64,000 nucleotides of DNA, from positions 62,001-126,000 of the forward strand of contig CAYZOT010000005.1 of assembly GCA_964480515.1 (NCBI GenBank). Direction: 5' to 3'. Every line of letters begins with the position of its first letter. Position 1 is the first letter of the stretch. Shown piece by piece: positions 9,089 to 17,515 of the stretch. A program made the translations under genes and the position numbers. The notes under the pieces are model-generated. The model worked only from the letters and a program-made list of their open reading frames with translations, made no database searches and was not told where the DNA came from. This stretch comes from Palauibacter sp964480515. Lineage in GTDB: Bacteria > Gemmatimonadota > Gemmatimonadetes > Palauibacterales > Palauibacteraceae.

Positions 9089-11001
9089 TGGGTCGATTCC
9101 GTGGAGATGACCTAGGGCTTGATCAGGCGATTACTCGTCGTGACTTCGTTAATGTCGCGGGAGCAGGCCTCGCTGCCTCAACGCTTTTGGCCTGTGGCCT
9201 CGATGGGCCTGTGGGGGACAGGTCGGTTGCAGTAGACCCATGGTCAGATGTCTTGGGGTCTGACTGGTATGGGCCAGGTGGGGTTGGGGATTATGCGTCT
9301 TCGCATGGGAATACGCCCGAAGTCGTGAAGGCAGCCCATCGTCTACGAGATGCTCGTCACCCAGCACCTAACGGTGCCATCGATACAGGGGAACATTTTG
9401 ATGTGGTGATTGTTGGCGGAGGGTTAGCAGGTTTGTCAGCCGCACACCATTTCAAACGATTACACCCATCAGGCCACTGCCTCGTGATTGACAACCACCC
9501 CATTTTTGGGGGCGAAGCGAAGCGCAATGAACTCGAGGTCGATGGCGTTCGGTTAATAGGCCCTCAAGGTTCAAACGACTTCGGAGTCAGGCCCGCGACC
9601 GGCGAGCCCGATGACTACTTCACTGCACTTGGAATTCCCCGGGAGTTTGAATACGCGCCCTGGGATGGTGATGTTCGGGTTCCCTTAGAGAACTATGGTT
9701 TTATGCATTGGGTGGAGGATCAGTTCTCGGTGGGCCATTTCTTCGGGGAATCAGGGGGCGATGGCTGGATTCGGAGACTATGGGAGGATCCATCACAGGC
9801 TCCATGGTCGGCCGAGTTGCGTAATGGGTTTGCCAAATGGAGAAGTGCTAAAGTCAATGATCACCGCCCGACGGGCGCGACCCCGGAGGATCTGGAGTGG
9901 CTCGATCGCATAACCCTCAAAGAGTACTACGAGAATTTATTGGGCCTTCCGCCGGAGGTGACAGCATATGTAGATCCCATCCTGGCCAGCATCATTGGGC
10001 TTGGCTGTGACGTAGTCTCTGCATGGTGGGGGCATCATTTCGCGCTCCCCGGCTTCGGCCTTCCGTCACGGTACGACGATCAAGCTTTTCACTCATTCCC
10101 CGGCGGGAACACGGGCATCGCTCGCTATTTCGTGAAAGATGTTATTCCGGATGCGATCGACGGTAAGGTGGAATTTGGTGATGTCATCGGTGGACAGATC
10201 GACTTCGGGGCGCTCGATAAAGCGGGAGAAACTGTCCGCATTCGATTGGCTTCGTCCGTCATTGATGTTCGTCATATAGGAGGACGAGACGCGGGCGAAC
10301 GTGTTCGTGTGTCCTACTTGCACGAGGGCCGGACCTACACAGTCGAAGCCTCTGGAGTGGTCATGGCATCGGGCGGCTGGATGAACCGCTATGTCGTAGG
10401 GGATTTGCCTGACGAACATCGGGCGGCCTACGAAACATTCCGTCATGGTCCAATTCTCGTGGCCAATGTGGGGCTCCGAAACTGGCGTTTTCTCGAGCGT
10501 CTTGGAATCGCCGCTTGTATTTACGAGGGGGACTTAGGTTTCTCCTGCAATATTCGGCGTCCGATGTATGCTGGTGAATACCGGCCCCCGTTTGGTCCGG
10601 ATCACCCAACCATGCTCACGTTTTATATAACATTCGAGAGACCAGGATTGTCGGCAGTAGAGCAAGGGATTGTCGGTCGTACCGAGCTCCTAAGTACTCC
10701 GTTTGCAGAATATGAGCGCCGATTACGGGAACAGATGGTAACCCTGTTCGGGGAGGCAGGTTTCGACCCCGCGGAGGACATCGGAGGTTTGGTGCTAAAC
10801 CGTTGGGGCCATGCTTATGTGGCTCCAGGCCCAGGGTTTTTCTTTGGGCAAGGTGGTGCCCCCGCGCCACCGGATGTGATTCGAGAACCTTTTGGGCGTA
10901 TCTCGATCGGTCATTCAGAACTCCGCGGACACCAGAACTGGACGGGTGCGGCAGCGGAAGGGCGACGGGCGCTTGAGGAAGTTCTGGAAAGGGTATCTTA
11001 G
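9088..11001 (+). CDS. Tat-exported lipoprotein flavoenzyme, spermidine dehydrogenase-like
   Basis: A 637-aa FAD-dependent oxidoreductase. The dinucleotide-binding motif VVIVGGGLAGLSAAH is at about residue 108, after a segment (YASSHGNTPEVVKAAHRLRD) that resembles the conserved region before the FAD site in the bacterial spermidine dehydrogenase (SpdH) family. The N-terminus has a twin-arginine motif (TRRDFV, Arg17-Arg18) and a lipobox (LLAC, Cys36), so it is predicted to be folded with its cofactor, exported by Tat and lipid-anchored. The substrate is not readable; an amine such as a polyamine is the family-based guess. Its start overlaps the stop of the upstream S9 peptidase, so the two are coexpressed. 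Confidence 0.8.
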   Translation: MGRFRGDDLGLDQAITRRDFVNVAGAGLAASTLLACGLDGPVGDRSVAVDPWSDVLGSDWYGPGGVGDYASSHGNTPEVVKAAHRLRDARHPAPNGAIDTGEHFDVVIVGGGLAGLSAAHHFKRLHPSGHCLVIDNHPIFGGEAKRNELEVDGVRLIGPQGSNDFGVRPATGEPDDYFTALGIPREFEYAPWDGDVRVPLENYGFMHWVEDQFSVGHFFGESGGDGWIRRLWEDPSQAPWSAELRNGFAKWRSAKVNDHRPTGATPEDLEWLDRITLKEYYENLLGLPPEVTAYVDPILASIIGLGCDVVSAWWGHHFALPGFGLPSRYDDQAFHSFPGGNTGIARYFVKDVIPDAIDGKVEFGDVIGGQIDFGALDKAGETVRIRLASSVIDVRHIGGRDAGERVRVSYLHEGRTYTVEASGVVMASGGWMNRYVVGDLPDEHRAAYETFRHGPILVANVGLRNWRFLERLGIAACIYEGDLGFSCNIRRPMYAGEYRPPFGPDHPTMLTFYITFERPGLSAVEQGIVGRTELLSTPFAEYERRLREQMVTLFGEAGFDPAEDIGGLVLNRWGHAYVAPGPGFFFGQGGAPAPPDVIREPFGRISIGHSELRGHQNWTGAAAEGRRALEEVLERVS

Positions 11002-11146
11002 GCACACACTGCCGGAGGAGGATGATTCCCTCAACGTGTGGTGTTAGTAAAACTTCCTGATAGTCTGTGAAGCATGACTTAGCTTTACGCTAGGCGGTTC
11101 TATTGTGAAGGGTCTCGGTCGCCAAACATTTTTTGAGGGAGGTCTG

Positions 11147-13645
11147 ATGCGGGTTCGATCACTCGCGCTTCTTGCGCTGGTTATTGCATTTCCGGTTTGG
11201 TTGGGGTCCTCGTTCCGCGTAGAACCCAATGCGTTTAGTGAAGGCTTTGCAGCCCCCACGACTGATACTCTGAGAGCTCCTGGGCTTCAAGCCGGAGTTG
11301 AGATCCTTAAGGATTTATGGGGCATTTCACACATCTACGCTCAAACTGAACATGATCTCTTTTTTGCGCAGGGTTACAGTGCGGCTCGGGACCGTATCTT
11401 CCAGTTTGAAGTTTGGCGACGTCAGGCGACTGGAACAGTTTCAGAAATTTTGGGGCCGCGTGAACTTGAGCGAGACCGAGGGGCGCGTTTGTTCCGCTTC
11501 CGAAAGGACATCGAGACGGAGCTTGATTTCTATCACCCACGAGGTGGAGAGATTATTCGGGCTTTCGTTGATGGGGTAAACGCTTACATCGAAGAAACAG
11601 AACGGAATCCCGATTTGCTTCCGGTCGAATTCGACATTCTAGGGATCCAGCCTCAGCCTTGGACTCCTGAGGTGGTGATCTCACGGCATCAAGGACTTCT
11701 TGGCAATATTGGGCAAGAGTTGTCGTTGGGCATTTCGGTCGCGGCGGTCGGGTCAGAGAAAGTTAAAGAGATTGAGTACTTTCATCCGGGTGAACCAGAT
11801 CTCACTATAGATCCGGCCATTGATGCTTCGCTGCTGAAATCTGAAATCCTCGATGTTTATCGTGCGTTCAGAGGTCCCATGCGGTTCCGACCTGAAGATG
11901 TGCAGCCTGTGTATCGACCTTCCCAAGAGGAAATGGGTGCACTCCCTGGGGGGGGCAAAGCCCTCGACAACATCCCCGTGTTCCCAGGTGTCAATGCTCC
12001 CTTCGCTCCGGCTGAGAGAGCGCTCTTGGGGAGTAACAACTGGGTCGTATCCGGACAGAGGACGCTTAGTGGGAACCCGATCATGGCGAACGATCCACAT
12101 CGTGTGCAGGCAGCTCCATCACTGCGCTACCTGGTTCACCTTGTCGGTCCAGGCTGGGATGTAATAGGGGGTGGAGAGCCCGTGCTTCCGGGAATATCAA
12201 TTGGCCATAATCAGCATGGAGCGTGGGGTCTGACGGTATTCTCGACCGATGCCGAAGATTTGTATGTGTATGACACACATCCAGATGATCCGAATCGTTA
12301 TCGGTATGAGGGCGACTGGGAGGCGATGCGTGTTATCGAAGATGCAATCCCTGTTAAGGGCCAAGATGATGCAAAGGTGCAGCACAAGTTTACTCGTCAC
12401 GGGCCTGTCGTATATGAAGATCGACAGAACCGTGTGGCGTATGCGGTACGAGCTGGCTGGATGGAGTTCGGTGGCGCTCCATACCTGGCAAGTCTTCGGA
12501 TGGACCAAGCTACAACGTGGGAAGAGTTTCGTGAGGCTTGCAATTATAGCCACATTCCAGGTGAAAATATGGTCTGGGCCGACAGTGAGGGTAACATCGG
12601 TTGGCAGGCTGTCGGCATTGCCCCAATCCGTCGAAACTGGAGTGGTTTAGTGCCCGTACCAGGTGATGGCCGGTATGAGTGGGATGGATATCTTGAGATT
12701 AAGCACAAGCCAAACGTGTACAACCCAACTAAGGGGTATTGGGCTACGGCCAACGAAAACCTCGTTCCGCCTAAATACGAGCACCGCGACGCTGTTGGAT
12801 GGAGCTGGAGTGATCCATTCAGAAGTGCCCGAATAGGCGAAGTGTTGAGCTCGGGCCGGCGGTTTACGATGGCAGAGATGATGCAGCTCGCTACGGACTA
12901 CGTTTCACTTCCGGCCAGGTCACTCGTGCCAATGTTGCGCGGCATCGAATTGAACGGGCAGGTGGAAGAGGCTCGAGATCAACTTTTGGATTGGAATTTT
13001 GAGCTCGGACCTGGATCGCGAAAAGCCGCTATATATGTAGCATGGGAGCGAGAACTTCAGGGAAGTGTCATGAACCTCGCGATTCCGACAGAGATCCGAG
13101 GCCTGCTCGGATTTGTGTCGATGAAGAAGATGATTGATTGGTTAGGGTCTCCTCCAATCTGGTTTTCTGAGTTGGGTGAAGGTGATCCAGTTATGGGTCG
13201 CGACCGATTCCTGGCGCAGACGTTTACAGAGGCTCTCGAGGAGCTTTCCGATCGATTTGGGGAATCTCCTTGGGAATATGGATCAGAGAAATTCAAACAC
13301 ATTCGGCTTCGTCACCCTCTGTCAGGAGCTGTCAACGAGGAGACTCGTGCACGACTAGAAGTCGGCCCCATGGTTCGCGGTGGCAATGGATTCACGGTGA
13401 ATCAAACTGGTTTCGGGGACAATCAAACATCAGGCGCCTCATTTCGGCTCATAGCGGAGGCAGGAGATTGGGATACCGCAGTCTTCACCAACACTCCAGG
13501 ACAGTCGGGGGATCCGGACGACCCAATGTACCGTAATCTTTTTGAAGGTTGGGCCAAGGACCGATTTTTCCCACTTTACTACACGCGCGACAAAATCGAA
13601 TCAGTGGTTGCGGATCGAATATGGCTTACGACACCTGGTAAGTGA
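11147..13645 (+). CDS. Exported penicillin acylase-family Ntn hydrolase
   Basis: An 832-aa precursor of the penicillin/cephalosporin acylase (S45) family. It has an N-terminal signal (VRSLALLALVIAFPVW), an alpha region with GYSAARDRIFQFE near residue 90, and the autocatalytic junction LLGSNNWVV, where Ser296 would become the N-terminal nucleophile of the beta chain after self-cleavage. MANDPH and the C-terminal GGNGFTVNQT are family hallmarks. Natural substrates are amides, such as acyl-homoserine lactones or N-acyl amino acids in characterised relatives; the one here is unknown. ATG 11147 follows GGGAGG at a good distance, whereas GTG 11105 has no ribosome site. It lies 145 bases after the flavoenzyme and may belong to the same exported catabolic module. 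Confidence 0.9.
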   Translation: MRVRSLALLALVIAFPVWLGSSFRVEPNAFSEGFAAPTTDTLRAPGLQAGVEILKDLWGISHIYAQTEHDLFFAQGYSAARDRIFQFEVWRRQATGTVSEILGPRELERDRGARLFRFRKDIETELDFYHPRGGEIIRAFVDGVNAYIEETERNPDLLPVEFDILGIQPQPWTPEVVISRHQGLLGNIGQELSLGISVAAVGSEKVKEIEYFHPGEPDLTIDPAIDASLLKSEILDVYRAFRGPMRFRPEDVQPVYRPSQEEMGALPGGGKALDNIPVFPGVNAPFAPAERALLGSNNWVVSGQRTLSGNPIMANDPHRVQAAPSLRYLVHLVGPGWDVIGGGEPVLPGISIGHNQHGAWGLTVFSTDAEDLYVYDTHPDDPNRYRYEGDWEAMRVIEDAIPVKGQDDAKVQHKFTRHGPVVYEDRQNRVAYAVRAGWMEFGGAPYLASLRMDQATTWEEFREACNYSHIPGENMVWADSEGNIGWQAVGIAPIRRNWSGLVPVPGDGRYEWDGYLEIKHKPNVYNPTKGYWATANENLVPPKYEHRDAVGWSWSDPFRSARIGEVLSSGRRFTMAEMMQLATDYVSLPARSLVPMLRGIELNGQVEEARDQLLDWNFELGPGSRKAAIYVAWERELQGSVMNLAIPTEIRGLLGFVSMKKMIDWLGSPPIWFSELGEGDPVMGRDRFLAQTFTEALEELSDRFGESPWEYGSEKFKHIRLRHPLSGAVNEETRARLEVGPMVRGGNGFTVNQTGFGDNQTSGASFRLIAEAGDWDTAVFTNTPGQSGDPDDPMYRNLFEGWAKDRFFPLYYTRDKIESVVADRIWLTTPGK

Positions 13646-13728
13646 TTACGGTTATGTTGTGAGTCAGCGGAAGTTCTATTAGGCCAACAATTTGCAGATG
13701 TAAAGCACTATAAAAATATAGTCTCCGA

Positions 13729-13752
13729 CATATCCTCATCCACATGGATATG
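13729..13752. promoter_or_regulatory. Inverted repeat ahead of the L31 gene
   Basis: A 7-base perfect inverted repeat, CATATCC / GGATATG, separated by 10 bases, in the 172-base AT-rich gap before rpmE. A second, nested pairing (ATCCA-CA-TGGAT) is possible in the same stretch, and the flanks ATATC and GATAT also match. There is no T-run after it, so an intrinsic terminator is unlikely. It could be a protein operator or an mRNA leader hairpin for L31 control. Function is not established. Confidence 0.35.
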
Positions 13753-13817
13753 ATATAGTTGTCATGTGAGTTTTTCGCGTGAGGGGCTCCTTTGATCACC
13801 AGGGTACGGAATAGAAA

Positions 13818-14237
13818 ATGAAAGCCGGTATACATCCAGAATACGCAGCGGCCAAGATTACCTGCGCTTGTGGGCGGGTAACTGAGACCTTTTCGACGGT
13901 TGGTGAGATTCATGTCGAGATTTGTTCCCACTGCCACCCGTTCTTCACGGGGCGTCAAAAGCTAGTTGATACGGCGGGTCGAGTTGAGCGCTTCAAGGCG
14001 AAGTATGGCGAATCGCAGACACCAAAAAAGAAGAAGAAGTCGAAGGCAAAGGGTGAGGCGCCCGAAGTAGAGGCTGAGTCCCAAGACTCTACGGCGGAAG
14101 TAGACAGAGAAATCTCTGCCCCTGATCATGCCGACAATGATGCGGACACCGGTGTCGTAACGGCTGACGAAGGCTCTGATGCGGTGAGTCCAGAGGCCTC
14201 GGATGAGGCTGAAGAGGAGTCCCCGGCGGCTTCCTGA
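13818..14237 (+). CDS. rpmE: 50S ribosomal protein L31 with charged C-terminal extension
   Basis: Residues 1 to about 70 are a zinc-type bL31: KAGIHPEY at the N-terminus, zinc cysteines in CACG and CSHCH, then PFFTGRQKLVDTAGRVERF. The protein is 139 aa, about twice the usual length: after the core comes a Lys-rich run (KKKKKSKAKG) and then some 60 mostly acidic, low-complexity residues (Glu, Asp, Ala, Ser). The frame is clean to its stop, with no sign of fusion to a known domain, so the tail is probably disordered. The Cys pairs imply the zinc-dependent form. It precedes prfA and prmC, a common translation cluster. Confidence 0.93.
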   Translation: MKAGIHPEYAAAKITCACGRVTETFSTVGEIHVEICSHCHPFFTGRQKLVDTAGRVERFKAKYGESQTPKKKKKSKAKGEAPEVEAESQDSTAEVDREISAPDHADNDADTGVVTADEGSDAVSPEASDEAEEESPAAS

Positions 14238-14319
14238 GAAGCGCCCCGAGTTCGCGTGGCGTTCCTTCCCTCTGTCGATCGAGGCTGTTTCGTAAAACTC
14301 GATCCGAGACTTGAGCCCA

Positions 14320-15411
14320 ATGCCTGAGATTGATCCTCTGATCGAGCGATTGCGCGAAGCAGTAACTCGATACGAAGAGCTTGGCCTTAAGATGGCTGAT
14401 CCAGATGTGATCAGCGATATTGATCGATTACGGGAACTTGCTAAGGAGCATTCACAGCTTGAGCCCGTAGCTGCCGCCGCCACTCACCACTTCAAGATGC
14501 TTGATGAGTTAAATCAAGCTCGGGAGCTTGTTGCGAGCGGCGAAGATGCGGAGTTGACCGAACTTGCCCAAGCAGAGGTGGTGGCCCTCGAATCGGAGCG
14601 TCAGGAAGCGGAAGAACATCTACAGCGTTTGCTGGTACCCAAGGACCCCCTAGATGATCGTCCTGCGGTGGTCGAGATTCGGGCTGGCACTGGTGGAGAT
14701 GAGGCTGCTTTATTTGCGGCCGATCTCTACCGCATGTATTCACGATTCGCGAGCGAATCTGGTTGGACCGTTGAGCTCGTGAGTTCTAGTGAGGGTACCC
14801 TTGGAGGACTCAAAGAAATCGTCTTTATTGCCAGGGGGAAGGAGGCATATGGACGCCTTCGTTATGAATCAGGTGTGCATCGAGTCCAACGCGTGCCTGA
14901 GACCGAAAGTCAGGGTCGAATCCACACTTCGGCGGCTACGGTGGCGGTCCTTCCAGAAGCGGAGGACGTGGATGTCGAAATGGCTCAATCTGACCTCAAG
15001 ATCGATGTGTTTCGGTCCTCGGGCCCTGGTGGACAATCTGTTAACACCACGGACTCTGCCGTACGAGTGACACATGTTCCCACGGGCTTGGTTGTTTCGT
15101 GTCAAGATGAAAAATCGCAGCACAAAAATAAAGCAAAGGCCCTGAAAGTCCTTCGCAGTCGGTTGTTAGATAGAATGATTGCAGAGCAGGAGACAGAGAG
15201 GGCGCGAGAGCGGCGGATGCAAGTTGGCACCGGCGATCGTTCCGCGAAGATCCGAACCTACAACTTCCCCCAAAACCGAATAACAGATCATCGTATTGGA
15301 CTTACGACTCACCGTCTTGAAGCCATTCTTGGTGGCGATTTGGGCGAGTTGTGTGAGGCGCTGAGAATGGCAGGCGTTGAGGAACGGATGACTATGAGCC
15401 CCAAAGATTGA
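14320..15411 (+). CDS. prfA: Peptide chain release factor 1
   Basis: A 363-aa class I release factor that reads UAA and UAG. The tripeptide motif of RF1 is seen as PET in VPETESQGRIHTS (RF2 would show SPF), and the catalytic GGQ is in SSGPGGQSVNTT. RAGTGGDEA and the C-terminal THRLEAILGGDL are typical. ATG 14320 gives the family length; the frame also allows TTG at 14311. Its stop overlaps the start of prmC, whose product methylates the GGQ glutamine of this factor, so substrate and modifying enzyme are coexpressed. Confidence 0.97.
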   Translation: MPEIDPLIERLREAVTRYEELGLKMADPDVISDIDRLRELAKEHSQLEPVAAAATHHFKMLDELNQARELVASGEDAELTELAQAEVVALESERQEAEEHLQRLLVPKDPLDDRPAVVEIRAGTGGDEAALFAADLYRMYSRFASESGWTVELVSSSEGTLGGLKEIVFIARGKEAYGRLRYESGVHRVQRVPETESQGRIHTSAATVAVLPEAEDVDVEMAQSDLKIDVFRSSGPGGQSVNTTDSAVRVTHVPTGLVVSCQDEKSQHKNKAKALKVLRSRLLDRMIAEQETERARERRMQVGTGDRSAKIRTYNFPQNRITDHRIGLTTHRLEAILGGDLGELCEALRMAGVEERMTMSPKD

Positions 15412-16310
15412 AGAGTGAGGTGCGTCGTCCAATCGGACCGACCCGGCGCGAGGTTGTGCAGGGGGTTGCCCGTGAACTCAGCTCTCAGGGCATAGAATCT
15501 TCTCGCCTTGAGGCGGAGCGATTGGTGGCAACAGTATTGGATGTGAAGCCTTCAGATCTTTTGGATCAAGGTGGAGTCCAGCTTGACCCCGCAACCGCGG
15601 GTCGAGTTGCGATGGCAGTAGCTCGCCGTCTAAACGGAGAACCCTTACAGCATATAGAAGGTACGGCCGAATTCCGCAGTATTGAATTGATTTCAGACAC
15701 GCGTGCCCTGATTCCTCGTCCTGAGACTGAAGAGTTAGTCGATTACATCGAAGATTGGATTGGGAATCGTGCGCCGATAAATCGTGCCCTAGATATTGGA
15801 ACGGGTTCGGGGGCTATCGCCCTAGCACTTCTCGATGAAGGACTGGTTAGTCACGTAGTGGGTCTAGACGTGTCTCAAGAAGCATTGGCTCAAGCGAAGG
15901 AAAACATTGAGAATAGTGGTATCGAAGGACTTGAACTCAGATTGTGTCAGTCGGACATTTGGTCCGCGATCTTACCACAAGAGACTTTCGACCTCGTCGT
16001 TTCAAATCCGCCGTATGTCACCTCCATGGATTGGCGGACGTTAGATCCTAAGGTACGAGATTATGAGCCGCGGCTTGCCATTGACGGAGGACCAGATGGA
16101 CTCAAGATCATACGACAGATAATCTCGGGGGCAGCTATTGCACTCGGACTGGGTGGCTGTGTGTTTCTCGAAATTGACAGCTCAAAAGGCCCTGCAGTCC
16201 TCGACCTTCTTAGGTCAACTTCCGGGCTCTCTGAAGCACGCATCTCCTCGGACTTGTCAGGCAAACCGCGCTTTGCGAGCGCCATTAAGAGGACTGATCT
16301 GCGAGTGTAG
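15408..16310 (+). CDS. prmC: Release factor glutamine methyltransferase
   Basis: An SAM-dependent N5-glutamine methyltransferase that modifies the GGQ motif of RF1/RF2. Visible are the helical N-terminal domain with EPLQHIEGTAEF, the SAM motif ALDIGTGSGAIALA, and the catalytic NPPY in VVSNPPYVT. Length is 300 aa, close to the family norm. The TTG at 15408 overlaps the prfA stop; GTG at 15420 is an in-frame alternative. The placement directly after prfA supports the call. Confidence 0.95.
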   Translation: MKSEVRRPIGPTRREVVQGVARELSSQGIESSRLEAERLVATVLDVKPSDLLDQGGVQLDPATAGRVAMAVARRLNGEPLQHIEGTAEFRSIELISDTRALIPRPETEELVDYIEDWIGNRAPINRALDIGTGSGAIALALLDEGLVSHVVGLDVSQEALAQAKENIENSGIEGLELRLCQSDIWSAILPQETFDLVVSNPPYVTSMDWRTLDPKVRDYEPRLAIDGGPDGLKIIRQIISGAAIALGLGGCVFLEIDSSKGPAVLDLLRSTSGLSEARISSDLSGKPRFASAIKRTDLRV

Positions 16311-16328
16311 GTGTGAGTCGCGTCGGTG

Positions 16329-16420
16329 CCGAGTAGCGGTTATACTCGGTCGATGGATGCCGATCTGAGGGCAGATCCGTCAGCGTCCAACACTCCTGCC
16401 GATGATCACCGCACCATCGG
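16329..16420. repeat. Cluster of three short perfect inverted repeats
   Basis: In the gap between prmC and the YlbF-family gene there are three consecutive hairpin-capable repeats: CCGAGTA / TACTCGG (16329-16349, 7-base loop), GATCTG / CAGATC (16362-16377, 4-base loop) and CCGATG / CATCGG (16399-16420, 10-base loop). All arms match perfectly. None is followed by a T-run, so classical intrinsic termination is not supported. They may be mRNA processing or stability structures, or operator half-sites. Confidence 0.5.
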
Positions 16421-16460
16421 TGTCAACGGCACTTCCTGATTTACGTGTGAGCGGGTGGTT

Positions 16461-16826
16461 ATGGACGATCGAAAACGCATCTTCGAAAGAGCGGAAGAAC
16501 TCGGGCGCGTTATCTCCCAAACGCCTGAATATGCTTATCTTGCTGCGGCACATCGAGAAATAAGTGATGATTCTAAAGCTACTGAGATGTTAAATAAGCT
16601 TCGAGGACTTCAGGAAGCGCTTCTCGAGGTGGTTGGAAAAGGGGAGACCCCAACCGAAGAACAAGAGAAGGAATTCTCAGATCTGCAAGAAGAGATTCAG
16701 ACTAGTACCCGCTACCAAGCCCTCGTCTCTTCCCAGGCCAATTTCGATAAGCTGATGGAGAAGGTCCACCGAGCGATCGGAGAAGGAATCCGTACGGGTG
16801 AGGAGAGTCGGATCATCATCCCATGA
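16461..16826 (+). CDS. YlbF/YmcA-family protein
   Basis: A 121-aa, highly helical, charged protein of the YlbF/YmcA family (DUF964): AEELGRVISQTPEYAYLAAAHREI at the N-terminus and YQALVSSQANFDKLMEKVHRAI at the C-terminus are the conserved blocks. In Bacillus, YlbF, YmcA and YaaT form a complex acting on mRNA maturation and differentiation; whether that applies here is unknown, since YaaT is not in view. ATG 16461 lies 9 bases after GTGAG; GTG 16455 is the alternative. Its stop overlaps the next start by four bases (ATGA). Confidence 0.8.
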   Translation: MDDRKRIFERAEELGRVISQTPEYAYLAAAHREISDDSKATEMLNKLRGLQEALLEVVGKGETPTEEQEKEFSDLQEEIQTSTRYQALVSSQANFDKLMEKVHRAIGEGIRTGEESRIIIP

Positions 16827-17488
16827 TGAAACCAGTACGAGATATGGGGGAACGTATTCTGCGGAAGACGTTCGAACCCATAATGGCCTGGCTGACCAAG
16901 CACCGAGTGCACCCTAATGTGATTAGCACGATCGGTTTCGTAGTCACTTGTGCATCGGGCTATTTTTTTCACCAACACATGGTAAGTAGGGCTGGGCTCC
17001 TGATTCTTCTGGGCGGTGTATTCGATCTGTTCGATGGCACGGTCGCTCGGCGGACTGGCCTCGCATCTTCTTTTGGGGCCTTTTACGATTCGACGTTAGA
17101 CCGCCTGTCCGAGATCGTGGTGTATCTTGGCCTTTTATCGCTTTACAATGACTATCGGCTCGCGCTTGGTGATGTCGCCATGATCTATTGGATTGTTGGG
17201 GCGATGGCTGGCTCTCTGATGATTAGTTACACGAGGGCGAGGGCTGAAGCCCTAAGGATCAAATGTTCTGTGGGCCTCATGCAGCGCCCGGAACGGGTGA
17301 TCTTGCTCGGGTTTGCCGCGCTCATCTTTGGCGAGCGAGTGTACCTTGGCCAACAAGGGATGGTGCTTAAGGCTGTAATCATCTTGTTGGCTATTTTGAC
17401 TAACTTGACTGCGGTGCAGCGAATTTGGTGGGTCTATCGTGCAACGCGTCCCGATGGCGAACCAAAACCTAGTCACGGGCTAGAATAG
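16823..17488 (+). CDS. CDP-alcohol phosphatidyltransferase, probably inositol-phosphate specific
   Basis: An integral membrane enzyme of 221 aa with about six hydrophobic segments. It shows the complete CDP-alcohol signature, DG-x2-AR-x8-G-x3-D-x3-D, in the stretch from DGTVARR to STLDR (about residues 68-90). The family joins CDP-diacylglycerol to an alcohol. The next gene makes inositol-3-phosphate, so the most economical reading is a phosphatidylinositol-phosphate synthase; this is inference from the neighbour, and phosphatidylglycerophosphate synthase remains possible. Its start overlaps the YlbF-family stop, and its stop is 27 bases before the inositol gene. Confidence 0.85.
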   Translation: MMKPVRDMGERILRKTFEPIMAWLTKHRVHPNVISTIGFVVTCASGYFFHQHMVSRAGLLILLGGVFDLFDGTVARRTGLASSFGAFYDSTLDRLSEIVVYLGLLSLYNDYRLALGDVAMIYWIVGAMAGSLMISYTRARAEALRIKCSVGLMQRPERVILLGFAALIFGERVYLGQQGMVLKAVIILLAILTNLTAVQRIWWVYRATRPDGEPKPSHGLE

Positions 17489-17515
17489 CCCGCCAAACCG
17501 GAGTAACTCACTACA

